Of a stretch of 64,000 nucleotides of DNA, positions 1-10,592 are shown piece by piece. The notes below the pieces were generated by a model. It searched no databases and was not told where the DNA came from. It saw only the letters and a program-made list of their open reading frames with translations. Each line of letters begins with the position of its first letter. The stretch's first letter is position 1. This DNA is from Nitzschia sp. pyKryTriq1. Taxonomy: Eukaryota > Bacillariophyta > Bacillariophyceae > Bacillariales > Bacillariaceae. The stretch is from the NCBI GenBank assembly GCA_956465555.1, contig OY101125.1, positions 2,501-66,500 of the forward strand. The letters are read 5' to 3'. Made by a program: the position numbers and the translations under genes.

Positions 1-1418
1 CACTCCTACCATACTACTGTACTACTAATGTACCGCTTCTTTTTCGGTTGTTGCACGCAGTGCACACTACTACTCCTCCAATTCCAACCCCAACTCATCT
101 AGTACAATGTGTACTGAACTAATGCTATTACGTCTTCTGCTACTACTGTTACTACTATAGTGCTACTACTAGTACTGTTACTAGTAGTACTGCTACTACT
201 AGTACTACTAATAGTGTTACTACTACTACTTTTACTACTACTGCTAGTAGTACACCTACTATTCATTGCTAACTCACTAATCCTACTTACCCTTGTTCCT
301 AATCCCACTTGCCCTTGTTCCTAATTCCACTTGCCCATGTTCCTATTCCCATTTTTCCATGTTTCCTTTTTCCAATTTCCGACTTCCGACTTCCAATTAC
401 CCAACCCCATAAATCGCGTATCGAACCAGCGACCTCGACGTTTTTTTCTCCATCTTGAGATACATGAAAAAAGCAAAATGCAAAATATATCGCCTCTCGA
501 ACCTCTGACCTCCCTGTTGAAATACATTACGACTACTACTACTGATACCACTGTCACTATGATAATACTACTACTACAATACTACTACTACCATGAAAAA
601 AGCAAAATGCAAAATATATCGCCTCTCGAACCTCTGACCTCCCTGTTGAAATACATTACGACTACTACTACTGATACCAACATAACTTAACTTACTTAAG
701 TACCTATTAACCTATTAAGTACCTATTAACTATTAGTATTAGTAATATTAGTATTAGTATTAACATAAGTTAACTTACCTACCTTGAAAAAAGTACACAC
801 ACAGACACACACACAGACACACACACAGACACACACACAGACACACACACAGACACACACACAGACACACACACAGACTTGCATTCTGATATTTACTTGT
901 GTTGGTAGGTAATATATATAAGTTCAATCCAAATGTATGAACATATGTAAAATTTTGCCGGCCATGATAAATATATAAAAATCACATACGACTACCACTG
1001 CTACCGCACTCCTACAATACTACTGTACTACTAATGTACTGCTTCTTTTTCGGTTGTCGCACGCAGTGCACACTACTACTCCTCTGCTACTACTACTATA
1101 CCTTGTTGCTAACTCACTAATCCTACTTACCCTTGTTCCTAATCCCACTTGCCCTTGTTCCTAATTCCACTTGCTCATGTTCCTATTCCCATTTTTCCAT
1201 GTTTCCTTTTTCCAATTTCCGACTTCCGACTTCCAATTACCCAACCCCAACTGATACCACTGTCGGCGCAATGCGAGCCAACAGTTTCCACTTGAGCAAT
1301 TACAAGGTCGATCGCGGAAATCTTCACTTTCAATATCACTCAGCATCTTGTACTACTACATTGTAGTACAGCATGAACTAACTTTTAATATCTAACATTT
1401 GAATAGCTCCTGTCAAAA
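1..1418. repeat. Repeat-rich spacer downstream of kinase gene 1
   Basis: No gene is supported here. The segment 1-412 is partly repeated at 1005-1249: the start (CACTCCTACCATACTACTG) recurs at 1005, and the block at 262-408 recurs at 1106-1249 almost unchanged. A tandem pair of about 87 bp lies at 463-549 and 592-678. A 12-bp microsatellite (ACACACACACAG, about seven copies) spans 791-876. Runs of ACT/AGT triplets fill 100-255. On the minus strand several copies carry a GGTTCGA core like a tRNA T-arm (see findings). The open frames seen here are produced by these repeats. Confidence 0.8.
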
Positions 1419-4400
1419 TCAAAACAATTGATACTCGTCGTCGCTGTCGATTCCCATCCCGGCCAAGGTTTCGGATATGGCGGAACGACGACTCTTCGAT
1501 TGCTGCTTTTCCTCTTGAGTTACTTTCTTTCTGGGATCGGTAATGTTAAAGTACTTTTCCTCGGAGACCGTCACGTATTGAAAATCAGGTGCTAGTTGAT
1601 GAGCGCTCATGATTGGCACACTCTTGCTCTTGATTTTCTTTGTAGTTGGCTTGTCTTTGTTACGTTTCGGCTTTGGCTTTCTACCTGACCGAGAGCTAGG
1701 CTCTGTCTCTTTGACAATACTAGCAGCGGGATCTTTGAGGGGTTCGACTTCGACTTCATCAGGCCCGTCTTCATCGAGGTCCTCGAGAATGACGTCATCG
1801 GAAAGGGACGCAAACGATCCGTCGAGATCGTTCTTTGAATCGTTTGAATCATGACTACGGCTCGCCATGTGGTGAGAGGAGTCGTGGAGCATGGGCATTG
1901 GAATGTCTTCAAGTCCCAACTTCTCCACAATCTCATCCGCCATCATGGCGATATCGTCGTCAGCCGCGGTGGATTCGGGCTTCCAAGGTGCGGGCCATCG
2001 CTTGGCTTGAACACGGACCAAGTTCAATTCGTCAAACCATGCGTGTCGTAAAATATCGCCCATGCCTCCAGCCAGCATACCCAATCGTTTGTTCGGATCT
2101 TTTTCGAGTAAGCGATCGACCAGGTCTATGAGCTCGGAGCTGTGTCCTTTCTCGGTCGTCAATGCGTAGTGTGGCTCTTGGCAAATACAATCGTACAAAC
2201 TGACTTGATCCATTCCATCAAAGTAAAACGGGTTCTCGCCGGTGATCATTTCGTACAATGTCACGCCCAGCGCCCAGTGATCTACGCCTCGACTATGGCC
2301 AGCGTTCTTGATTATCTCGGGAGCGACATAGTTCGGCGTTCCACAAAATGTAAACGTCTTGTCCGGACAGTACTTGGCACATCCGAAATCAACAATCACA
2401 GGGTATCCATCAGCGTCGATCATGATATTCTCGGGTTTGAGATCCCGGTAAATGTACTGGCGACTATGGATGAATCCCAACGTATCGGCGACTACCATGG
2501 TGTAAAACTTGGCGTGCTCTTCGGACAGGCCCGAATTCCAATCTCCAGCGGCCGCTTCTTCCTGGTATACTCGATCCCATAGCTCGCCTCCGGGAATCAA
2601 TCCCATCAGCATGTAGATACTATCTTCGTCTTCAAACGTTTGGACCAAATCAACGACTTGGGAATGATTAATGTCGTTCATGATGTCGATTTCTCTTCGA
2701 ATGGCGTCGACGGCATCCTTGCCACGTAACTCATCCCTTCGATGCTGCGACTTTAATGCAAACTTTTGGCGTAGATTTGGATCTCCCGTGTGGAAAATAT
2801 CAGCCGCCACGAGCCACACCTCCCCAAACTGGCCTTCGCCCAACAAACTAATCTTTTCCAAATCAGCCAATGTCAATCCGTCCTTGACCACTTGCCGAAC
2901 CTTCTCTCGCAAGTCCAAGGTTGCATTATTCTTCGACCCAGTACTTGACTCACTTCGGACACTGGAACTTGGAATGGGACTCTTGGAGTTGTGAAAGGAC
3001 GAGGAATCTTTCTTTGGGCTGCTTTTATTTTCTTCTTGAACTTTTAGAACACCAATAACAGCGGATTTTCCCTGGATGGTTTCCGCTTTCAGTCCTCCCG
3101 TTCGACAGAATCGAGTCTTGCCACTGATGGCATCATTCCTCTCTTCCAATTGGTCTTGACCAAAGACATCTCCCGCTTCAAGTGTTACTACTTTTTGTTT
3201 TGGGGAGCCACGTTTGTTGTGGTCGTCATACGACACTGTCACGGTTCCTTCTTGTACGACGTAAAGTGCTGGCTCATCCTTGGCTTGGACTGTCAGCACG
3301 GTATTGTTGGGAGCTTCCAATTTATGTTGGACGATATGGTCGGCCATGATTGCCTTTGGTTTTTTGGACAACTTGGCACTGGTTTTCCACAAGGAAGTCT
3401 TGGAAATCCGATGAATGTCCATGAGATTCTGCAGTCGGCTCGGCCCCAGAATTGTTTCCATTTGAGCACGATCAATCTTGAAAAAGACTCCGCTGTCCGA
3501 ACAGGCCGTCATGGTAGTGTGAGTCGTGACCAAACTCCGTCGAGGCAGGGATCCAATCAAGGCTCGTTCACCAAAGTAGTCTCCTGTTTTTAAAATAGCG
3601 TCGAGGGCGCCACTATTGTTCTTGACATGCATTTCTCCTGACTGCAAGACAAAAAAGGTGACGTCTTCGGGAGCATCGAAAACTTGATCTTTGGTGAATT
3701 CGACTCGCGTCATGAGGGACGCCAGACGATGCAGCAGATATTCACCGCCGCCGTCGTCGTCGCCGTCATGATCGTCCAAAATATCTTTCAAAAAGTCTAC
3801 TTGCAGCAACGCTTGACGTTTTTCTTGTTCGGCTTGATGAGAGAACATGTGCAATAGTCCACGATAGGTGTTGGGATCGAGCTTTAACAATTGCGCTCCC
3901 TTTTTGCCTTGATGATTCGAATCCAAGGCTACTGAGACGGTGACGGGACTTGGCGAAGGATGCAATAACGATTGCTCTCCGAACCCATCTGTCTTGCCCA
4001 GCTTTCCCACGGATACTCCATCGGCATGAAACGACACGGCACCTTCTTGGATGATATAAAATGCTTGGCCATCGTCCTTTTTAGAATTGGAATGTTTGGG
4101 AGACGACGACGTTGGTAATATCGTCCCATCAGAAGAAGACTTCATGGATTGCTGTTGATGCTGATGCTGATGTTGATGATCTTGGTGCCACAAAACATGT
4201 CCCATATCATGAATCGCGACAGGTTCAAACGCTTGTATCAAGGCTTCCGTCGATTCGTTGGTCCGTGCCTTGCCAAAGTGTCGGAATTCGGTAAAGACAA
4301 AATTTCGATCGACCATGTCGAGAATAAGCTGTCGTTGTTCTTCCGTCTTGCTACCATGGTCGGGTGGAATAAAGAGATCAAAGTCGAGAGATGCCGCACG

Positions 4401-5423
4401 GACAGGTTGATACACGAGTTCCGGGTTGGCATTGTAGCAGCCATGAAAGAAACGATCGATATTATTGAGTTCATCATCATTGAATTGCGCTCGAGTGGCT
4501 TCCCACTGCTGTCGTCGTTCGTTGGCATTGAGTTGTAACAACATCTGACGCTGGCGTTCTTTTCTGGATGTTTGATCTCGAACACGTTGTCGTTGTTGTT
4601 CAAAGTTCTGTTTAATGCCTGAAATGCGAGTCGAAGTGGAAGCGACCAATTGTCGGACTTCTTTGGGACTAAGAAGGAGTCGGGCGGCCTGTTTCTTGGG
4701 CGAGTCAAAGACTTTGACGCGGCCTTGCAAGGAAGCTCGAACGGAGCGTTTGCGCGTGATGGCGGAAAGAGTCAAAGGTTGATCGGGGGGATAATTGTTG
4801 CTGGATGCCGACGACGACGGTCTTTTGGGAGGATGACCACTTCCGACATGCAACGGCGAGAGTTCCGAATCGGAATTCATTTCCATAATAGCCGAAATAG
4901 CGGGCGGTAAGGGACTCAGTGTCTCACCCTCAAAGCGACTGAAACGGTCGGCCAATTTGGCACTCAATCGTTTCTTGGAGCCCATGGCCGATAGAGGGGT
5001 GAGAGGGTCGGTCGTCGAAGTTGGGCGATGCGCACTTTTGTGGAGGCTTCCACTCAGTGACCGCGAGGAAGATTGTTTCTGTTGCAGTTGCTGCTGTTGG
5101 GCGTGTCGAAAAGCGGAAGGTACCGATCCTCGCTTGGGCGAAATGCCCATTCGTATAGCACCAGCGGCACTACTAGTAGTAGTGCCGGCGGCTGTGCCAG
5201 CATCATCACCGTCGGAGGACAACCTTGGGGCTCGAGGCAGCGGCCGGAGAGATCCTCGTTTTTCAGCATTATTATCCATATTATTAGGACCGGTATCGGA
5301 ATCCATACTTGTAGCACCGACACTATGACTGTTATGACTTTCGTCGTCGGTCGAGCCTTGTTCGTAGAGGCGATGGTGACTTTCGTCATCCTCATCGCTA
5401 GTAGACGTTTGGACGCTGCTCAT
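1419..5423 (-). CDS. PKG-like kinase 1 (three CNB folds + AGC kinase), intronless
   Basis: A 1334-residue protein kinase of the cGMP-dependent (PKG, AGC) type in one exon. A low-complexity N-terminus (1-390) is followed by three cyclic-nucleotide-binding folds (about 395-530, 555-690, 695-795) and a kinase domain (about 855-1135). Visible kinase residues: glycine loop GEGQFGEV at 863, Lys891, Glu911, YRDLKPEN with Asp994, DFG Asp1012, and activation loop TFTFCGTP. The second CNB has the only canonical phosphate-binding cassette in the cluster (FGERALIGSLPRR, Glu619/Arg628). The first lacks the arginine and the third is degenerate. The C-terminus carries SRRS followed by LAGMG, shared with the three paralogues. 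The start is the first ATG of the frame. It lacks the intron the other three share and is the most divergent member. Ligand specificity cannot be read from sequence. Confidence 0.93.
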   Translation of the reverse strand: MSSVQTSTSDEDDESHHRLYEQGSTDDESHNSHSVGATSMDSDTGPNNMDNNAEKRGSLRPLPRAPRLSSDGDDAGTAAGTTTSSAAGAIRMGISPKRGSVPSAFRHAQQQQLQQKQSSSRSLSGSLHKSAHRPTSTTDPLTPLSAMGSKKRLSAKLADRFSRFEGETLSPLPPAISAIMEMNSDSELSPLHVGSGHPPKRPSSSASSNNYPPDQPLTLSAITRKRSVRASLQGRVKVFDSPKKQAARLLLSPKEVRQLVASTSTRISGIKQNFEQQRQRVRDQTSRKERQRQMLLQLNANERRQQWEATRAQFNDDELNNIDRFFHGCYNANPELVYQPVRAASLDFDLFIPPDHGSKTEEQRQLILDMVDRNFVFTEFRHFGKARTNESTEALIQAFEPVAIHDMGHVLWHQDHQHQHQHQQQSMKSSSDGTILPTSSSPKHSNSKKDDGQAFYIIQEGAVSFHADGVSVGKLGKTDGFGEQSLLHPSPSPVTVSVALDSNHQGKKGAQLLKLDPNTYRGLLHMFSHQAEQEKRQALLQVDFLKDILDDHDGDDDGGGEYLLHRLASLMTRVEFTKDQVFDAPEDVTFFVLQSGEMHVKNNSGALDAILKTGDYFGERALIGSLPRRSLVTTHTTMTACSDSGVFFKIDRAQMETILGPSRLQNLMDIHRISKTSLWKTSAKLSKKPKAIMADHIVQHKLEAPNNTVLTVQAKDEPALYVVQEGTVTVSYDDHNKRGSPKQKVVTLEAGDVFGQDQLEERNDAISGKTRFCRTGGLKAETIQGKSAVIGVLKVQEENKSSPKKDSSSFHNSKSPIPSSSVRSESSTGSKNNATLDLREKVRQVVKDGLTLADLEKISLLGEGQFGEVWLVAADIFHTGDPNLRQKFALKSQHRRDELRGKDAVDAIRREIDIMNDINHSQVVDLVQTFEDEDSIYMLMGLIPGGELWDRVYQEEAAAGDWNSGLSEEHAKFYTMVVADTLGFIHSRQYIYRDLKPENIMIDADGYPVIVDFGCAKYCPDKTFTFCGTPNYVAPEIIKNAGHSRGVDHWALGVTLYEMITGENPFYFDGMDQVSLYDCICQEPHYALTTEKGHSSELIDLVDRLLEKDPNKRLGMLAGGMGDILRHAWFDELNLVRVQAKRWPAPWKPESTAADDDIAMMADEIVEKLGLEDIPMPMLHDSSHHMASRSHDSNDSKNDLDGSFASLSDDVILEDLDEDGPDEVEVEPLKDPAASIVKETEPSSRSGRKPKPKRNKDKPTTKKIKSKSVPIMSAHQLAPDFQYVTVSEEKYFNITDPRKKVTQEEKQQSKSRRSAISETLAGMGIDSDDEYQLF

Positions 5424-6066
5424 TGTTTGTCTTTTGTCTTTGTCTTTGTCTTTGTGTGTGATGAATTATGAGTGGTGAAGGGTGCGGTCAGTGCCTTGCC
5501 TCTACTCTCTACTACTCTACTTGAAAGAGAGAGTAGATTGTAATGTCGTCAAGGAGGAAGGTTGTCGCAGGGAATACGATGATGATTGCAACACAGAACA
5601 GAAGAAGAGGCTCCTCCTTCGTTCGCACGATCTCTCGCCATAGAGGCTTGCATGTTGTGAACAGTTCCTATTTTTGGCGGGAAATTTGGCGGTTTATCCA
5701 TCCAGTAGGCATAAGTATTGAATGATGGATGACTGAAATAATGTCCACAGTAACGATAAGTGTCCGTGTGTGTCCGTCATCGTGTCACACTCCAGTATTC
5801 TCCAAAATATGAGGTGCGTGGGACAGATACGGTAGAGAAGTGCGCGTGCAACCCGATAGATGAACGATGACGATCGATCGCGGAGATCGGATTCATTATC
5901 ACAACTTACAACTTACCTCAAACAGCATCATCTCAATAATACATATTGCGGACACAAACAATCTACTAGCTAGCGGTAGCGTATTCTCTACTACGAGTAG
6001 TACTCTCGAGTCTCAAGAAAAGTAATTCTGTACTATTACACCATTTCCAAAGTGCACAGCACTACA
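5424..6066. promoter_or_regulatory. Divergent spacer between kinase 1 and the P4H fusion gene
   Basis: This 640-bp spacer must contain the 5' flanks of two divergently transcribed genes. A TTTGTC run lies at 5427-5455. A 10-bp inverted repeat (TCTACTCTCT / AGAGAGTAGA) lies at 5501-5510 and 5528-5537. No TATA box or other core promoter element can be named with confidence. Confidence 0.4.
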
Positions 6067-8412
6067 ATGATGTCTCTCGAAATGGAGAAGCCGCCGCGCT
6101 TCACTCGTCAAATACGTTTGTTTTTTCTGTTACTGGTGCTGGTGCAGTCGAATGATGCCACAAGCTGCTGCTGGGCGTGGTCGTCTTCGTTGCTGCCGTC
6201 GACGAGGACATCATCCTCGTCTTCCTCCTCCTCCTCCTCCTCCTCATCATCATCATCATCATCATCATGGTCCTTGACAGCACCATCCACGCGACGTCGA
6301 TCGTCCACGATGTCTTCTTCGTCGAAATCCGTTAGCGAGCCAGGCGAAGCAATGGCAGCAGCATGTACCGAATCATCATCAAGACCAGCAGCAGCATCAT
6401 CAAGACCAGCAGCAGCATCAGCATCATCATCATTATCATCCTTCACTACTAGTACTACGACTCCTATGATCGTCGGCCAGTCTCGAGTGTTGGGAACCAT
6501 TCGTCGGTTGAAGATTCCAGGCCAAGACGAGGATTCGTCGTTTCTTGGTGCCATGGGCGTTCCTACCTTTGCTGCGAATGGACAATATACTAACAATAAC
6601 AGTAACAGTGACGGCGATGATATTCTTCCACTGGCCGCCGCTTTTTCTCCACAACAACAACAACAACAACAACAATCACGTTGGGGACTGGAAGGCGCTC
6701 TTCAAGGCCTTGGTCCGTCCTTTGTGTTGCCCAATGCACTCAACGCGACAGCATGTGAGACACTGATTCAGGAACTCGAGTCCATGGGCGATCTTGATAA
6801 TAACGAACAAGGCGAATCAGTATCATCATCATCAGTATCATCATCGCGATCATCATTATTCGGCAATTATCAACAAGGAAAAAATCATCATGGCGCCCTG
6901 CAAATTGTCGTATCACAAGAATTGGCCAATCAAGTCGCACTGCTGTTGAGTCCCCATATCGATATTGCGCAAGTGGAAGCGTTACGAAAGGACGTGATGC
7001 TGCCACTGCAACTGGCTACTAGTGATAATGGAAATGGAAATGACCAGCAGCAACAAGACGACGACGATGACGTACGGCTAGGTTTTGTCGGACTGAATCG
7101 ACGATGGAGAATCTATCGCTATCAAAGCTCGGCCAATGAAACGTTTGCACCGCATATTGATGCGGGGTTTCCACCCTCGGGGATTTCCAAAGATGGAAAC
7201 TATTTGCAGTGGGATTGTACCAATACCAATACCGATACTGGCGACGACAAGGCGGACAAGGACAATAATAATAACGAGCAGCAGCGTGATGAAATTGTTT
7301 CTCGACTGACAGTCTTGATGTACTTGAATGAGGATTTCCAAGGAGGTGAAACCAATTTCTATCAACCACTGTCCCAATGTCGCCATGGTGAGAACAACGA
7401 TGCTCCTCCACCGCCGCCCCGTCTCATTGCCTCGGTACGGCCCCGCACAGGATCGATTCTCGTCTTTCCTCAAGGTGTGGGAGAAGCTGCCGTTGAACAT
7501 GCCCGGCAAGAATGGCCACTTCACGAGGGTAGTCCCGTACTGCAAGGACGAGCCAAGTACGTCATTCGATCCGATGCCCTGTTTGTCACCCAGCGCATGG
7601 ACAACAATATCGTCAATGGCGACGACGAGGATGCGCGTCTCTTTCAACACGATTATGCTGTCCGACAAGCCATGCTTCCCCAATCCCAAGCCATGAATTC
7701 CATATTCCTCAGTCATGTGGCAAGTTTGTACAATCCCCACATGGGAGTGGAGAATTTGGGTCCCTTTTTGTATAGCTTTCTTCGCTTTACCAAACGACGA
7801 CGCGTGGTGGAAATTGGTGCGGGCTACACGAGTTTGTGGATTTTGCAAGCCCTTTACGATAATGACGTGGAGCGAGCTCGCATCCGTCAGTTGGAACATG
7901 AAGGGCGATCACGATTGTTGGATATCGAATGGACGATACCCCAAGATGAACACGATACGGCAGATTCTTCACTACTATGTATCGATAATTGTTTGCATCA
8001 AAAAGAAACGGCGACTGGAGCTCTGGCCGTCGCCAAGACCTTGGGATTGGATGGTTACCTCGAATTTCAAAAAGGGGACGCCTTTGAAATACCGCTCGAT
8101 CCTCAATCAGTCGATGTTTTATGGTGCGATTTTGGAGTCGGGTCTCGGATCCAGGATTTTGTGCAAGGCGGGGCATGGGAGAGCATAGCTCCCGGTGGCT
8201 TCCTCTTGTGCCACTCGACTTTGACCAACGTCGGTACTCGAACTTGGCTAGAAAAGGTTCGAGCTCGAAGACCACAAGAAGAAACAGGGTTGGATCCCGA
8301 TGACTACGTGGAATTATCCTTGTTGGAACCCCACAAGCGATTTCAAAACTCCATTACTCTGCTACAAAAACGCAGCAACTACTCGGAGCCTGTCTATTCT
8401 CAATATGCGTAA
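6067..8412 (+). CDS. Prolyl 4-hydroxylase-like 2OG-Fe(II) oxygenase fused to a methyltransferase
   Basis: A 781-residue two-enzyme protein. The ATG at 6067 is used; the open frame extends 15 bases upstream only through a GTG. The N-terminus has a hydrophobic stretch (RLFFLLLVLVQ) like a signal peptide or anchor, then a serine run encoded by a TCC/TCA repeat. Counting from that ATG, an oxygenase domain spans about 210-510, with the iron ligands HID (His363, Asp365) and His486 in PLHEGSPV, and the 2-oxoglutarate side in KYVIRSD. A Rossmann methyltransferase domain follows (about 560-720), with motif I VVEIGAGYTS near 580 and VLWCDFGVG near 686. The known families suggest peptidyl-proline or related hydroxylation plus SAM-dependent methylation; the substrate is unknown. 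The stop lies 71 bp from the stop of the convergent hydrolase gene. Confidence 0.88.
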   Translation: MMSLEMEKPPRFTRQIRLFFLLLVLVQSNDATSCCWAWSSSLLPSTRTSSSSSSSSSSSSSSSSSSSWSLTAPSTRRRSSTMSSSSKSVSEPGEAMAAACTESSSRPAAASSRPAAASASSSLSSFTTSTTTPMIVGQSRVLGTIRRLKIPGQDEDSSFLGAMGVPTFAANGQYTNNNSNSDGDDILPLAAAFSPQQQQQQQQSRWGLEGALQGLGPSFVLPNALNATACETLIQELESMGDLDNNEQGESVSSSSVSSSRSSLFGNYQQGKNHHGALQIVVSQELANQVALLLSPHIDIAQVEALRKDVMLPLQLATSDNGNGNDQQQQDDDDDVRLGFVGLNRRWRIYRYQSSANETFAPHIDAGFPPSGISKDGNYLQWDCTNTNTDTGDDKADKDNNNNEQQRDEIVSRLTVLMYLNEDFQGGETNFYQPLSQCRHGENNDAPPPPPRLIASVRPRTGSILVFPQGVGEAAVEHARQEWPLHEGSPVLQGRAKYVIRSDALFVTQRMDNNIVNGDDEDARLFQHDYAVRQAMLPQSQAMNSIFLSHVASLYNPHMGVENLGPFLYSFLRFTKRRRVVEIGAGYTSLWILQALYDNDVERARIRQLEHEGRSRLLDIEWTIPQDEHDTADSSLLCIDNCLHQKETATGALAVAKTLGLDGYLEFQKGDAFEIPLDPQSVDVLWCDFGVGSRIQDFVQGGAWESIAPGGFLLCHSTLTNVGTRTWLEKVRARRPQEETGLDPDDYVELSLLEPHKRFQNSITLLQKRSNYSEPVYSQYA

Positions 8413-8483
8413 CGTACAACAATAATAGGGAGAATACAAGGAGTCTTTTAAAAATATTATACTCGTACTGTCTACGAGTATCA

Positions 8484-10134
8484 TTATGCCTCGACAGCCA
8501 CTTCATAGACTTGTCGTTGGATTTGAGCGTGATAGTGTCGTTGCATGGCGGCCCGTCGTACATGAGAGTCGGGCATTGGATCCGGCCCGGGCTCGACCAA
8601 AACGGGACGAATATCCGGATCCAAGGCTTGTCCACCGCCTCCTCCTTGGATCAATGCCGCCGTAGTGGCTTTCCAATTTTCCAACATGAGCAAATGGCCT
8701 GCTTTCGGCACAATGTAGACTTGAACTTTGGGTGTTGACGACGACGACGACGACGACGTCGACTCGTGGGAGGACTTCTTTTCGGCATTTCTTTGGGTCG
8801 ACAAGGCTGCACTAGTATCCATCCAGTCATGCTACGTGCAGACAAGGGTTGAGAACATAAGAATATACCATATTATCCAATCCAACTCGTAAGTCGTCTT
8901 CGTCTTACCTGTCCATAGAAAAACGTCACCTCGGGAACTTGTAGTTTGGGAATACGATCGACCAACGGTTTCTTGGCGAGAATACGATTGTCCAGAATGG
9001 CATGTACCGCATACTCCCCCGATCCAGAAGCAACCGCATTATGGTAAAGATAATCGGTAACAGCTTCTTGTTCGTCCTCGGTTTCAATTTGAGGGAGACG
9101 CCCCTGGACGTAATTTCGGACCATTCCAAAAGCTCGCTCTTCCGATACGTACGTTCGTAAGAAGGATCCGACCGTCGTCCATTGAAAGAGAGTTCGAAAG
9201 ACTCCTAGAAACATGCGCGATCGAAAGCTCGAGGTAAATCGTTCCTTGCGTTCGAGAAAACTTGGGTCGGTCTCATCCGGAACTCCGACGGGGGATAGCA
9301 AAAGTAATTTATGCACACGTTGTGGATATCGTTCACAATACGCCACACTCATGTATCCGCCCATGGAATGGCCCAACAGTACCATCTTTTCAATCTCATT
9401 TTCCTTCCGCCAAGCCTCTAGACTCTCGACAAACCATTCTTCAACCGACTCGACGGAATGCTTGGAGCGAAGATTGCCAAAATCCGGTCGACTGCTGAGT
9501 CCCCATCCCAACCAGTCCAACGAGTAGACGGACTCGTAATACGAAGCCAAGCCGACCAGGTTTCGATAGAAATATGCGGCGCCTGTGATGATGTTATCAA
9601 GGAACAGAAAAGTCGCTATGAGATAATGGAATGCCACGGAATTCCGACGAACCATCGCTCGACGAATGAATCTCCATCCCTACCATTGTAATATCCGTGC
9701 AAGGCCACCAAGGGATATTCGCTCTTGCGTTTGTTGTTGTTGTTGTTGTTGTTGTTTTCGTTATCTTCTTCTTGAACGTGGATGCCATGGATTGTCAATT
9801 CGTGGCCCTCGCTCTTACAAGGTTTCAGAGACGGAATAGAGGACCTCGGAATGATGGTGTCGAATGGGCGAATGGAGCAGTCTTGGTTGTGGATTCCATA
9901 CTTGTACCGATGCGCAAAAGAAATGAGTTGATTCTCGGCTTGACGGAGCTTCTCCAACTTTTTGGTGGTTTGCAAGACCGCGGAAGAAGACCAAAAAGAT
10001 ACCATGATGATGCTCACAATACAAGTACTCAAGTGCATGTACAGTCTAACGGTAGAGGGAGGACAAAAGAAAATTTGTGATGATGCAGGCGTCGGCGAAG
10101 ATTCATGGTTCATGGCCGATACGATCGATGACAT
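8484..10134 (-). CDS. Alpha/beta hydrolase of the ABHD4/ABHD5 (CGI-58) type
   Basis: Three exons: 10134-9684, 9582-8909 and 8831-8484, giving 490 residues. The introns (101 and 77 bp) have GT-AG ends, and joining them restores the family motifs LVALHGYYNGAAYFYRNL and VTFFYGQHDWMD. The start is the first ATG of the frame (MSSIVSAMNHE). A hydrophobic segment near residues 40-57 may anchor it to a membrane. The nucleophile motif is GHSMGG, and the catalytic histidine is probably in KAGHLLMLE in the last exon. Animal ABHD5 lacks the serine, so this protein is more like ABHD4 or plant CGI-58, which act on phospholipids or acylglycerols. A polyasparagine run lies just before the oxyanion HG. Substrate is inferred from the family only. 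Confidence 0.87.
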
Positions 10135-10592
10135 GCGTGCTTCTATTTGGTTCCTCTTGCCTCTTGTGCAAACAACGCGAAAAAGAGAGAGATTCTTTTT
10201 GAAACGTGGTTGTTTCCGCGAAAACACGCACGCACGCACGTTCGGATAAATATTTCGCAGGCCACACGCCCGCCCGCGCCCGCCCGGCCAAATTCTTATC
10301 TAAGAAGTATGGTATACATGTTCGTACGTACGTTGTACGTATATTCGGAACAGTTTTCCCGAAGGACATTTTAGCGCGTGCGTTTCTGCTGTATGTCGTC
10401 GGCTCCATCTTCAATCTCCGCAAATTTGGCGGGAAGCTCTATGTACCATTATCATCCTCTTCTCACGTCTCTCGTCGAATGAATCTTCCCTTGCACACAT
10501 ACTGAAGCACGGCAGTTAGTTTGCAGACTCTACCCCATTCTCTTCTCTACAGTAGCACAGCACAGCACACTGCACGAACAGTGAAATCAACC
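10135..10592. promoter_or_regulatory. Divergent spacer upstream of hydrolase and kinase 2
   Basis: No gene is supported. The region holds a GC-rich stretch (CGCCCGCGCCCGCCCGG near 10270) and a TACGTACG/ACGTAT palindromic cluster near 10322-10342. Both flanking genes start outward from here, so promoters are expected, but no specific element is recognisable. Confidence 0.4.
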
